Below, one piece after another: positions 43,497 through 55,000 of a stretch of DNA of 64,000 bases. A program made the translations under genes and the position numbers. This DNA is from Agapetus fuscipes. Lineage: Eukaryota > Arthropoda > Insecta > Trichoptera > Glossosomatidae. The DNA is taken from assembly GCA_951799405.1 (NCBI GenBank), contig OX637343.1, forward strand, positions 12,812,524-12,876,523, in the 5' to 3' direction. The notes under the pieces are model-generated. The model was not told the origin of the DNA. It did no database searches and saw only the letters and a list, made by a program, of their open reading frames with translations. Numbering within the stretch: position 1 is the first letter of the stretch; the number at the start of each line of letters is the position of its first letter.

Positions 43497-46205
43497 GCAA
43501 TGTTTTTTTTTGCGTACATTTTTCACAGTATCCAGCACCGATATAAAAATTAGGTACCTCTGTGGTCCAAATTTCATTTAATCGTTTAGCCCACAGATCA
43601 CGGAATAAACCTTTTTGCTATTTTGAATAACAAACATCAAACGGTGCATTTAAAATATTAATAGCATGTAGTAAGGTTGATTAGATAGTTTTATGTTTCA
43701 ATTAGGTACGTAAATGTTATTTGTTAGTCAACCATAAATTAACGGTAAGTAGGTGTATTTTTTTAAACCTACGTGAATACACCTTAATACTGGTAACATA
43801 CGGTAAAGATTGTAAATAAAAAACCGCCCGACATTACCTTAAACTTGTGCCATTTGAAAAATAATACTGTCAGCAATGATAAAAACATACAATCATTAGA
43901 ATAATTAATGGATCTAAGTAAAAAATATACAACTGACAAAATATTCGAATACATACCTTAATAATGCCAAGCTAACTTCCACTCAAAACACACACGATAA
44001 ATTCCCGAGTCTGATGTAAACGTTCTCAAAAGAAAATGAAGGTATCGAATGAGTTTTTTTGTGTTGTCCACACTACATCAAAGAGTTACCATACGTGAAC
44101 AAATACTTAAGATTGCAAGATTTTTGTCAGTTCCAATGGAATTGGTAACATACTAAAAGAAAAATTTCGGAGCCAAAAATGGAGACAACCCTTAGCAATC
44201 AATATTTCGTGTTTAAATAAGTAAATATTATTGTGGCTAGTACAGAAAATGAAAGATACGTTACTAAGGTATATGCAAAAATACTCAACTTTAAAAACGT
44301 TTGACTATTTTGATCGTATCATGCCATCAAAGGGTCAAAACCGGGTTGCGGACATGTAAAATTTGTATGGGAATGGAAAAAAGGCGTTTTTGTTTTATTT
44401 TTTAATTACATCGCCACTTAATGCTTTTTGCAGTTTTTTTTTGTATTTCGATACGCTTTTTATTTACTTTACTCTGATAATTTTAGAATTCAGTAGAGTT
44501 CACCAGTTTTTATGAAAAAGCTGAAAATCATTAGGGGACACACGCACAAGACAAAAGGTACAAATTTCGACGGCGATACCCTTATACAGATATTGTTAAC
44601 AGTCGATTATTTTTCAAATCGCAGCATGTCTTAATTTTAACTGGAATTCTGAAAGTGATTTAGAAACTGGAGTTCCAATGAATTAAAAAAAATATGCCGC
44701 TCTTTTTATTTTAAAAATAAATAAAGATTAATGGGCACAATTCCTAGCTTGATACTGGCTCATCGTTGGAAATCATCATTACAAATAAGAAAGAGAAGTA
44801 CGTAAGTCACAAGTCACTGGACGATTATAGAACTGAATTTGACTACATTTAAAATCATGCAATGAATATTTTTCTAGCTGCCATACAAGTATCACAATGT
44901 GCTAACATTATAATAAAACAGATTTTTGTGGTGGAGGGGCAAGGTGTAACTTTTGCCCCTCAGGGAGTATATAACTACAAAAAAACAACAAATGGAGAAA
45001 CTGTAACGTATTCTCCAATGCGAGATATGAAATACATAGATCTAGTGCCTATGGTATTTTCTCTCTCAAACAAAAGCCAACCTTCAATAGGTGGCTTTCA
45101 ATGTTGGACGACTTTCCCGTACCAAAAGAAGCGAAAATCAAAGGACCGCACTCACCTCAATCGTGCTGCTGGTCCAAGATGATGCTCGTTTTCTCAGGAT
45201 CCTGTGGTGCTGAGCTCTGTTCACAAACTGCCACACTTGCAAGTTATATGTAAAACAATCACACTCACTCACAGATTTTGTGAGGGTTTTTCTTCTGTCC
45301 TGCTGATTGACACAATTAATAATATAACATACACACTTTAATATGTTTACTTTTATTTCTTTCACAATGTATACACAATTAACCACAGCACAATAATATT
45401 AATTATAACAAAATTCACATGCTTCTGGCTCTCACGCCAGGCAAGCTTCTCCTCCCTTTCTGCCTTCCTTTGTTTTCCTTTTCATTCAAATTCAAATCTC
45501 ATGTTCCATTTTACCTAACAAACAAATCCATCTCGTTACAATTTTTACGGTTAAATTTCAAATCGGTCGAGAGACATATAAAAACGTGTCTGCTTACGAA
45601 CACGACGGAAACGAAAGTCTTCCATCCATTGCTAGTTTCACGTCGCTCAATTGTGTCAAAAAAGTTGATACTGCCATCTTGCGATTTATTTGCACTTTTA
45701 TTTCAGTTTATGACAGACCAACATGACTATTCGCTTCTTAGACTAATTAATTAAAAATAAAACAGATGACGCTCAATTGTGCGTCACCATGTGGAAAATA
45801 AATTAACCTGACATTCTTATATTTTATCTAACCTACTTTAAAATAGACACCTCTTGTCACATTATTATCTGATTGATCTTTAACCAGCCATATGATAAAA
45901 TAATTTAATAAATTCAATTGAAATATTTTAACCATTGAATACTTACATATTGTGGTCATACTTGTCAGAAATTCATGTAAGTTAATTACTTGAGGGCTGT
46001 TGAGGTGTCATCCACTCATCCACTCAAAAACAGAGCCCACCAAATAAATTATTATCATTTTATTATTATTACTTAAACATACATTACATAAACATTCATT
46101 TTAAACACATATTAAAAATAATTTCATATATTATTAAAATGCAACCTTATAAAGGATAAATTAAATGGCAATAGAGTTACACACATGACATTATATCTAT
46201 CTATA
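43497..46205. other. Long stretch without a recognised gene
   Basis: Open frames up to about 110 codons (for example 44862-45182 and 45419-45754) show no recognisable domain and no splice-supported neighbours. No SINE or LINE family of this window is seen here. Confidence 0.35.
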
Positions 46206-46450
46206 ATAATTTAAGTTGCAAAGATGTATTACATTTAAGATTCAAAGTAAATCCATTCCTATAAGCAGCCACAAATAAGTTTGCGCTTACACATGCCGCA
46301 TGTGGATCTATATTATAAAAACCCAAATCTCAAATGAACATAAGCACTGCAACTCTTGCCGACCTCCGAAACAGGGATAACATCGGCAAAGTGAACCATT
46401 TTTTTACAGTATGGGTGGTCAGCCTCATACCAACCTATAAGGTAAGGAAT
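46206..46450 (-). repeat. RTE 3' UTR copy
   Basis: The tail is AATTTAAGTTGCAAAGATG. TTTGCGCTTACACATGCCGC, CAACTCTTGCCGACC, GTGAACCATTTTTTTACAG and GTATGGGTGGTCAGCCTCAT follow. It is nearly full length in minus orientation. Confidence 0.75.
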
Positions 46451-46598
46451 TACACAAATAAATTAAGTAGACAGACAGATATCACTTCATATTATCTTAT
46501 TTTGCATTAAAACTGACACAAAACAAGAGCATGGTAAGTATGTTCTCGTTTTTGAAATCTTGCAAATTAACGATATTATCTTTCTAACCTCTAAATCA

Positions 46599-46650
46599 GG
46601 CCTGTCCAACATACAACAACATCAATAGATATTGCGCGAATAGTTTAAAT
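46599..46650. mobile_element. One end of a hAT-type MITE
   Basis: CAGGCCTGTCCAACATAC followed by a CATCAATAG-ATATTGCGCGAA block matches the end of the hAT elements at 56529 and 60917. The other end is not found, so it is a fragment. Confidence 0.5.
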
Positions 46651-46821
46651 AATCTTCCATCATTAGGTAGTTAATTCAGTCATCTATCTATCGACTATGA
46701 ATAGCATGTTACATAGGTATTTGTAGGTTCTTATGGAAAAAAACCCTTGAAATAAATTTCATGCCTTTCAAACTGCAAGCAAGTAAATATGAAATCAGGA
46801 GATAAAAATCATCATCATGAT

Positions 46822-47050
46822 TCATGGTAAGTATTGGTCTCCTTGATAACATCCACTGCCCACACTTATTATCAAATGCCTTTCTCCTTCGTTCCTTAGT
46901 TGGACAATCCGCCACCACTCCATCCAACCTGACCTGCATGCTGCTGGATTTATCATGACAAGTATCCTCCACAGGCTCTGATAGTCCATTGAATGAATGT
47001 GTCCCAGCCAATGTAGTCTGTTATCACCTTTAGTTACTTGCTTACTCAGA
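46822..47050 (-). pseudogene. Decayed LINE C-terminus
   Basis: GDNRLHWLGHIHSMDYQSLW resembles the RxRWxGHxxRM block near the end of RTE-like proteins, and the following residues are roughly in register (WWRIVQLRNEGER). Similarity is weak. Confidence 0.35.
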
Positions 47051-47221
47051 CTCATAAGCCTTGAAGGCTTAAGGTCTCCTGCACCGTAATCCTCCATGAC
47101 TCTCTGTCTTGTGCTGCTTTCCCTCAATGGTCCCCTTACTTCCCGGACTTGATATGAAGATGATGATTTCTTTATCAGCGCCGTTTCGTAACTCAATATC
47201 ACTCCAAGGGTGCTTAGTAGT

Positions 47222-47475
47222 TTACTGGGCGAAAAAGTGTGTCTTCATCCTCCTCTTTAGCTCCTCAATCATCCTAGACCTCCGGATTTCTGGTGGCAGT
47301 TGATTCCAGGTCGCAGGGCCGGCCACTGCAAAAGCACGGTCTCCAAAAATAGTGTCAATTTTCCTTCTTTTAGCAGGGTTTCTGCTCCGTTCTCTGCTGA
47401 TCTTAGTGTTTGCTCCCTTGAGCCCAGGACTTTTGAGACAATCAGCTCTTGGATGTAGAAAGGAGCTGCATCCGC
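47222..47475 (-). pseudogene. Decayed LINE C-terminus, CR1/L2-type
   Basis: RKIDTIFGDRAFAVAGPATW, NQLPPEIRRSRMIEELKRRM and KTHFFAQ form the GxRAFxxAxPxxWNxLPxxIR...FKxxLKTHLF pattern at the end of many CR1, L2 and Rex reverse transcriptases. The upstream reverse-transcriptase core is missing. Confidence 0.65.
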
Positions 47476-47663
47476 TTCTAAGGATATTCAAGTGGTCTGA
47501 CAACAGAAGCGGTATCATCCAAGACATTTCTGATTATCCTGTAGTCCACTGCTTATACTACCTACATGTCTTTTTTTTCTGCCTTTGTACATCTTAAACA
47601 ATGTGGAGCTATTAATTATTATACATCGCCATATGCTCCTAACAGTGCACTTTAATGCTATTT

Positions 47664-47669
47664 TTTATT
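47664..47669 (-). terminator. cry2: cry2 polyadenylation signal
   Basis: AATAAA on the minus strand, about 44 bases past the cry2 stop codon and followed by another A-rich stretch. It is the nearest canonical signal. Confidence 0.6.
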
Positions 47670-47712
47670 TGTTTTGGGCAGCATAAAAACAATAATATTT
47701 AAGCAGAAACAG

Positions 47713-49058
47713 TCAGTTTTCTGGGCGGCTGCATCCTTGCATGATCACCGTCTTCCCCTGCTGGAACCTCATCTTTTCCTCGGCATCGCTGCAGTCATGG
47801 TTGGCCAATCCACTTCTATCATTGCCGCTCTTCACAGTATGGCTAATCGAGCTTCCAGGACCACTGCATTCCGGCATGGACTGGTCAGTTGAACTGGTGC
47901 TCTGAACTGTCATTCCTTCACTCTCATTTGCCGTACTGTCACTGTCAATGATGACACGGCCAAACGCAGTCGCCTGCTTAGACGAGTGACCAAAATTCAA
48001 ATTCATCCCATCAAATCGTCCCGAGCCGCTCTTTATAAACGTCTGATTGTGACGTACATTATACTTGAATTCATACGTTCTGCTCACATTCAAATGATCG
48101 GTTGAAGAAATGACGTTTTGTTTGCTGGAATATCTGTGCTGGTGATACTCCTCAATACTGTCGCTTTCACTTTTCCGTCGACAATCGTATTCAGTTTCAG
48201 TCTTCATACTGCCACTCTTTGAATTGTAGTGAGTTTTCTTTTCATTCCCGGACATTTCATCGGTTGACGGGTGTTTGAATATATCCGAGTCACTTGTATC
48301 AAATTCGTTTTGTATATCTTTGTAGCTGTTTGTGTCCCATTGGACGATGCGAGAGGTGTCGGAAAAATGGCCACTTTGCCCGTCCATTATATTCCTCATG
48401 TAACCCCTTTGGTACATTTTCCCCACAAAAGGAGTGCCACCTATATCAACACTTTGCGGCTTTGCCTGCACTCCATACTTCACCTCAACATTCCTGTTAT
48501 AACTCTCTATGGTAAGATTCAAATCAGTGTGTTGTATTTTTTCATAACTCTGTCCAACAACGACAATCTTTTTAAACGGCAGATTTCTAACTTGCCGCAA
48601 TGAATTATTCTTTTCTTCCTCAAACATATCATTGATATTCTTCCCATCATACTCGTCTCCTTTTTTGTTTCTCCCATACTCATCCTTTGTACTTTCACCA
48701 TGTTGATACATGTTATTCTCTTGACCCTGGTTTTGATAGTTTTTTTCTCTTTTAACAAAGCATTCTTCTGCTACCTTATCAGGTATTTGATAGCTGTTTT
48801 CCTGTTTCTGCGCCTCTAGTTCTTCGTAGAGGATTTCTTGGCTCTGATTGGATGGCTGAGAGTCATTTATTTGGTGGTTCTGGTACACATTGTTTTGAGT
48901 ATTCATGTTCTGCTGGCACTCCGTGTTGCCTTGTGGTTGGTTTAGCTCTTGCGAGGAGCTACACAGGTAAGTCGAGTGGTTGACTGCTGATATGATGGAA
49001 GTGGGACTTGGAGATGAGTTGTTGGAGGTTTGGCTGATATTGTTGGCAGCCAAAAGTT
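47713..49058 (-). CDS. cry2: cry2 coding exon 9 (long C-terminal tail)
   Basis: After CTCTTTCAG the exon encodes [20 protein letters not shown] and about 440 more residues ending [11 protein letters not shown]. It is rich in Ser, Asn, Gln, Glu and Lys, with many NQ and SD/SE clusters ([17 protein letters not shown]) that could be phosphorylated, a lysine-rich middle and no domain I recognise. CRY tails are variable and regulate stability and repression; a role here is inference. Confidence 0.85.
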
Positions 49059-52000
49059 CTGAAAGAGAAACATAACAATATTTCAAATTACATCATTACG
49101 AATTGTTCTAAATTAAAAAATAAGAGTGCTGTAAACTTCGGCTTTTCTCCCTGAATTTAGGGGATCACATATGCCAACTGAACATTTCTTAGATTAAGCT
49201 GTAGCTATCGAGTTTTCTACTAAATGGTGTCACTCAGGGATTTCGGGCATGGGTTTTAGGAATCTAATGTAGTTTATTTTTCTTAGAGAGGAAATGGTAG
49301 AAAACATGTTAAAAACTTTTTGCTGGAATTAAGTCTACAATAGTAGTTAGCGATGCAACTGAGAAGTTGAAAGAAAGAAATAAGAAAAATATAGTGTAAA
49401 ACAGTACTCACTAAGGGAATTTGAATTTGTGATGTCATCAGAATCACCTGAAACACAAAAAAGTAAGGGATAGACAGTACTTATTTATTTACAGGCATCA
49501 AGTGAGCATAGTGGTAAGTTAAAAACATATTTGAAAGTCACATTCTTTATAGTGATTCTGTATGTAAGAATCAGCATCAATAAGGAAGCGCTGCCTAATA
49601 TGAACACCATTTATTAATTCCTGCCTACATACCTACTACCTACTATCTGCCATATTGTGTGTGATTCTTTCAACTAATAATAATTAAACTCTTTTAAAAG
49701 CTCATAAACCGCACAGATCACTATAAGTTGCTCACTTGGTGGCGTGTACTTGGCCAGCTGCCTGTAGACCTGCTTGATCCTCTGCAGGTTATTCCTGGAG
49801 GCCGCGGCGTGGTCCACCATGGGCAGCGGATAGTCCCTCCCCACCACGCACTTCACGGCTTCCTGCACGGCCTCGGGGGCCGTCCATGGACAGTGGATGT
49901 AGCGCACGGGGAACGAGCGCAGCACCGGGATGTACTTTCTAAAAAAAAATTAGAGGTTAAGTTATTAGTTTTCATATTTTAAGGTTAGGTTATTCAAAAC
50001 ACAAGACGCTCCTTCTAGGTACCACATGCTCCCATTTGTTATGACAATAAATTATCAAAGAAACTTAGAGTGGCAGAGAATTCATCATCATCATGAGCTC
50101 AACAGCCATAGGTGGGCCTTGTCTGAACCCATCATCAGTCAACTAATCAAGAAGCCGCATTTGATAACAGCTCCTGCAAAATTAATCAACATATCAACAA
50201 CAACAAAAACCTTCCTAATGAAAATATTGTAATCTTAATGATGATAATTACTTGATATAGTCTCCATTAGGATCCGCCTTCCTTCCAAACTTGATGGGGC
50301 AGTAGCAATGGAAGAACTGCTGGAAGAAAGAGGAGCAGCTCAGCCACATCCACATGCCGGCATTGACGGACCAGTCGGCATCCAAGAGCAGCTCTTCAAA
50401 CACCTTCATCCCCTCCTCCCAGGACAGCCAGAGGTCTCCCCGGGTCAGGAAGCAGGCGACGGCGTGTCGGGCAAGATGGTGGATCCAGCCTTCTTCACGG
50501 AGCTGTGTCATGATGGCGTCTATCCATGGATAACCAGTCTGACCCTGGAAAAGAAAATTGATGTCAGATTTATGAATTATGTATTATGCGGCTAGGGCTT
50601 TTAATTTTAATTTACTTAAGTTCAATTTTAATCTATGAGAATTATTTTTGTGTGTTATAAGTATAACTACATTCTGATATTTTTGGTTCCTTGACTTACA
50701 GGTCGGTATGAGGCTGACCAACAATAGGTAATATGTAAAAAAGGGAAATGTAATATGTAAAAAATGGTTCACTCAGGTTCCAATATCACTCCTGTTTGAG
50801 GAAAAGTTGGCAAGAGTTACAGGGCGTCTGTTCTTTTGAGATTTGGGTTTTTATGTTGTAAGTTCACATGCAGCATGTGTATTTGTAATTTGGCACTTCT
50901 CTGCTTGTGCAAATACATTTAATAAGAATCTTACAATGTGAATATATCTTTGCAACTTAGATTATAGATTGTAAGGTGATACTTCAACTGGATTATGAAA
51001 GACCCTCGTACCTGTAAAAATAAAAAGGTTGCATGTGGCAATTCGGGGTCAATTTATTTTTACATGAGAGGGGGCCGGCCTCACATCAACCACTTCCAGT
51101 TGAAGTCAGGGTTTCCCAGCACCCGAGGGGGCTGGTTCTCATTTCTTGTGAAGGCTGAGTAAACCTATTATCTATTTTTTTTCTCTCTAGAGGTCTATTA
51201 CACTTGTCCTAGTGCCGCAGAGGTGCTGTTTACGAGCTTGGTCGTCGCTACAAAGCCCCGATTCCCAAGCAAGACCCAGTTACTGTAAGGCTGGATGGAC
51301 CTTTGGTGACCGTTCTTTGGTAAACCACTGGACCAAGGATCTACCATTTACTCATGTACATGAAGAAATACGAGGGTTATACTTACATTGACCGTTAAAT
51401 GGTCGGGCGAATGCGGATGGGTGTAAAATAGTGGACTGTATTTTTTCATTCTTCTCCTTAGAGAGTTCAATCACACAATTTGCAATCTCCAGAGCCAAGA
51501 CAAAACTTTCAGCACATGGTATAGCAAAATTTAACTTACAGCTATGCTTGGTTCTGAGAACTTTCCGGCCCGACATCTCCTCTTGTATTCTTCTATTCTT
51601 GACAATGATACACTGCGAGTTCACAATATGCGACAGGTAAAATGTTGGTGAGTGGTGAGAAGTGATGTTGCGGTTGCTGTTTCGTAATTCGTACTTACAC
51701 TGGCCCACTTGGCAAGTGCCTCATTGTTCTTGTCCCACGGTATCTGCACACAGATTGGGTTCCCGAGCATCCGATCAAAGTTAGGGTTCTTGGTGGCCGC
51801 GGTGTAGAAGAACTCTCTCCATAGCAGCTGGCCGTGCAGGCTGAGGGGCGGCCGTGCCTTCTTTATCTTGCAATACAGCTCCGTCAGCTGGAAGTAGAAC
51901 AGGCGCGTGGACAGGCAGCCAAACCTAAAACCATGAAGCAATACAATATGCTGTCAGATTATAAGTCAAATGAAGAGGAAAGTTTTCACATCTATGAAGT

Positions 52001-55000
52001 GAATATACATTTTTAAATGTTCATTAAAATAAGTATTTTTTATGAAGAAACATACTTTTATTTTCACCATTTTTTCCATCTTCAGATGGACTTACTTTGG
52101 AGATGGATAGATAAAGTCTGATAGAGGCATTTAGACTAAAATACAGTGAAAATAGAACTCAATTTCTTCATAAAAGAAGTCATTTCAAATTAATATGTAA
52201 GAAGAAACTCAAACTGACACTTCAAACTACCCATGGGCTCACGTCTTGGAATGCAAGCACTCTACCAACTGAGCTATCGACCGGACTATGTATACCTTTT
52301 CATAAAGCTGTATTTTTATTTGTCCTCATTCACTATTTATTTCTGTCTTCATTTGCATCAAAATAGATCCCAAGTTTGACATGATTACCTTATAAAAGCA
52401 GTGATCTACCTTAAGTAAGGGGACAGTCCTGTTTGGCTGGCCAGCAGTGACTGAGGCGTCATCTTGGGTCTCCCGAAGGAAGCCACCCAGGCCTTGCGCT
52501 CCAGATGGCGCTCCAGCCTGGCCAGGGCCTCCATCTCCCCCCCCACCCACACCGGGGGGCGCAGCTCCTCTGTGTCAAAACCTGCAAAAGAAAAAATGTA
52601 AAGCGTATAAAATAATTAAATACCTAGGATAGATAAGATGTTTCTATTGTTACGTTTTTACGGGGTTCTCTTTTGATTAAACTGCAATTATTTATTTAAA
52701 CACAATTTATTTTACACAATTTGGTTCACAAATTATAGCAATTGATTTCCATCTCTGGCTTTCAAACTTCACAGCTCAATGTTTTATCGATACTCTGGCT
52801 GCTGCCCTATTGCAGTCCTCTTATATAGGTGCAACAGAAATCTTTCTTGCATATTCCAGATCATTCTTCGATCTCTCACTCACATCAGAACGTCATTCTA
52901 CGCACTACCACCATCATGGACTACTTAATCCTAGATGGTTCCACCCACACTATCGTACATGTATAGGTGCGCGTAGGTACTTTTATTTCGTAGTTCGTAA
53001 CACTATCATCATCATACTAGTGCCAGACTGTTCTATGTATGCATGTATAATAGTCGCACATAGGTACTCCAAGTTCGTAACAATATTAACAATGTATTAT
53101 TTTTTATGATAAATAAAGTGAATTAATTTGAAAAATAATCTATTAAATTCCTATTTTGAATCAACTATTGTTGATATCTCACCGAGTTCCTCTAGAGTTG
53201 GTACTCCGTACTTGTCATCGTGGTCATGCTGCACTGGTGTGGTAGCCGGGCCCACATGGTCCGCGGTCAGGGTGCTCTCTGCCAGCTCCGGGGCCCCCAT
53301 CTCAGCTATGATGGACTGGAAGTGCTGGTACGTCAGGGGAGCCCTGCCACCATTACGCTCTATTATCCTAAACAATCAAATCATTTTAATCAGAGATGTT
53401 TGTTTAGGAGAGTTCATTGATGCACAGAAAGATAAAACATCAACATATCTGATATTCACAAAAATACTAATGAAAAAAATGTAATTTGTCATGTATGTAT
53501 GTTCCTTGACTTAAAGGTTGGTATGCGGCTGACCACCCATACTGTAAAAAATGGTTCATTTTGCCAATGTCACCCCTGTTTCAGGGAAGGACGGCAAGAG
53601 TTGCAGGGCTTATGTTCATTTGAGATTGGGTTTTTATATTGTAGGTCCACATGCGGCATGTGTTAGCGCAAAATTATACATGTCTGCTTATGGGAATGCA
53701 TTTAATATAAATCTTAAATGATTTTCCCTCACCACACACAAGAGCTTTGACTCTTTTTGGTGAGGTATAGCATATAAAACAATTGAATATTATGTAATTG
53801 AAATAAGTTTAAAAAAAAAATGTAATGTATGTACTTAAAATGTCTTATATTAAAATAAAAATAAAAAAATATATATATATTTGCAGCTTAGATTAGATTA
53901 GACTAGATACAATATCAGTATAAAAAACAGTAATCATTAAAAAATAAAAGGAAAGATTGTATGAAGACGGTTATGACTCTGGATGAAATGAAAGAAGTAT
54001 GTGAGGACAGAAATAAATGGCAGTTGATCTGTAATAATGGTGGCTAGGGCTAGGGGTTTTCATATTTTAAATTAGAATTATGTAAGTACTTATTTTGTAT
54101 TTGTTTTAATGTTTATACCTACACATTATTATTTGTTTATTTCTAAAATTTAATTTGTTGTGTATTTTCCTTGACTTATAGGTTGGTATGCGGCTGACCA
54201 CCCATGCTGTAGAAGATGGTTGACTATATTTATTTTCTAACAAAGGAAGGACTGCATGAGTTCCAGGGTGTATGCCCATTTGAGATTTGGATTTTTATAT
54301 TGCTGGTTCACATGCCGCATGTGTCAGCGCGAACTTGTACGTGTCTGCTTGTGAGAATGCATATAATGTGAATCCCTAATGTTACATATCTATGCAATTT
54401 AGATAAGATTAGATTAGTAACAATATAAAGTAATATTAGATTAGGCACTTGTAATTAACATCTTGTAATTCTTTCCAACTTCCTAAACTTGATATCCGTG
54501 GCAACATATAATTGGCCATGTTTTTTGTAATTGCTATTATTATATTTCTTATGTAACGCTGTTTGTTGTCCTATTAAAATAAAATAAAATATGTGTGTTT
54601 GAAGAGAGAGTCAAGGTGTGTAAGGGTAAGGCTTTTAAGTAAACAATTTTTTACCTCTCCAGTTTGTAGAGTGTGTGCGACACCTTGGATACAACACTGA
54701 TGCCTATCTCCCTGCACATGGCCACGATGTTCAGGTCTCTCACTCTTCCAAATGGCTCGGGATCCTCCTCGAAGCTGAGGCTGGTGGTGCCCCACTCCTT
54801 GAAGAGCTTAGGCAGGGCATCCGCGGGCTGGCCACGGATCACAAACAGACGGGAATTCAGCTTGCGGAGACTCAGATCCAAGTCTTCGAGGCATTGTAGG
54901 AGGAACCTTAAAGAATACACAAGTTCAGTTTACATCTGTAGTTGGGAGGTTTCGTCAGCAGTGTTTAAAAACAAACTCATTTCCCCTTATGCATAAAAAT

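Noticed and set aside
44862..45182. 106-codon host gene
   Set aside because: No domain, no splice-supported partner exons and ordinary composition for non-coding DNA.
47222..47527. Independent host gene
   Set aside because: AFAVAGPATWNQLPPEIR and FKxxLKTHLF-like end identify it as a LINE C-terminus relic.
48271..48603. Plus-strand gene opposite the cry2 tail
   Set aside because: It is a shadow frame of the last cry2 exon without its own motif.
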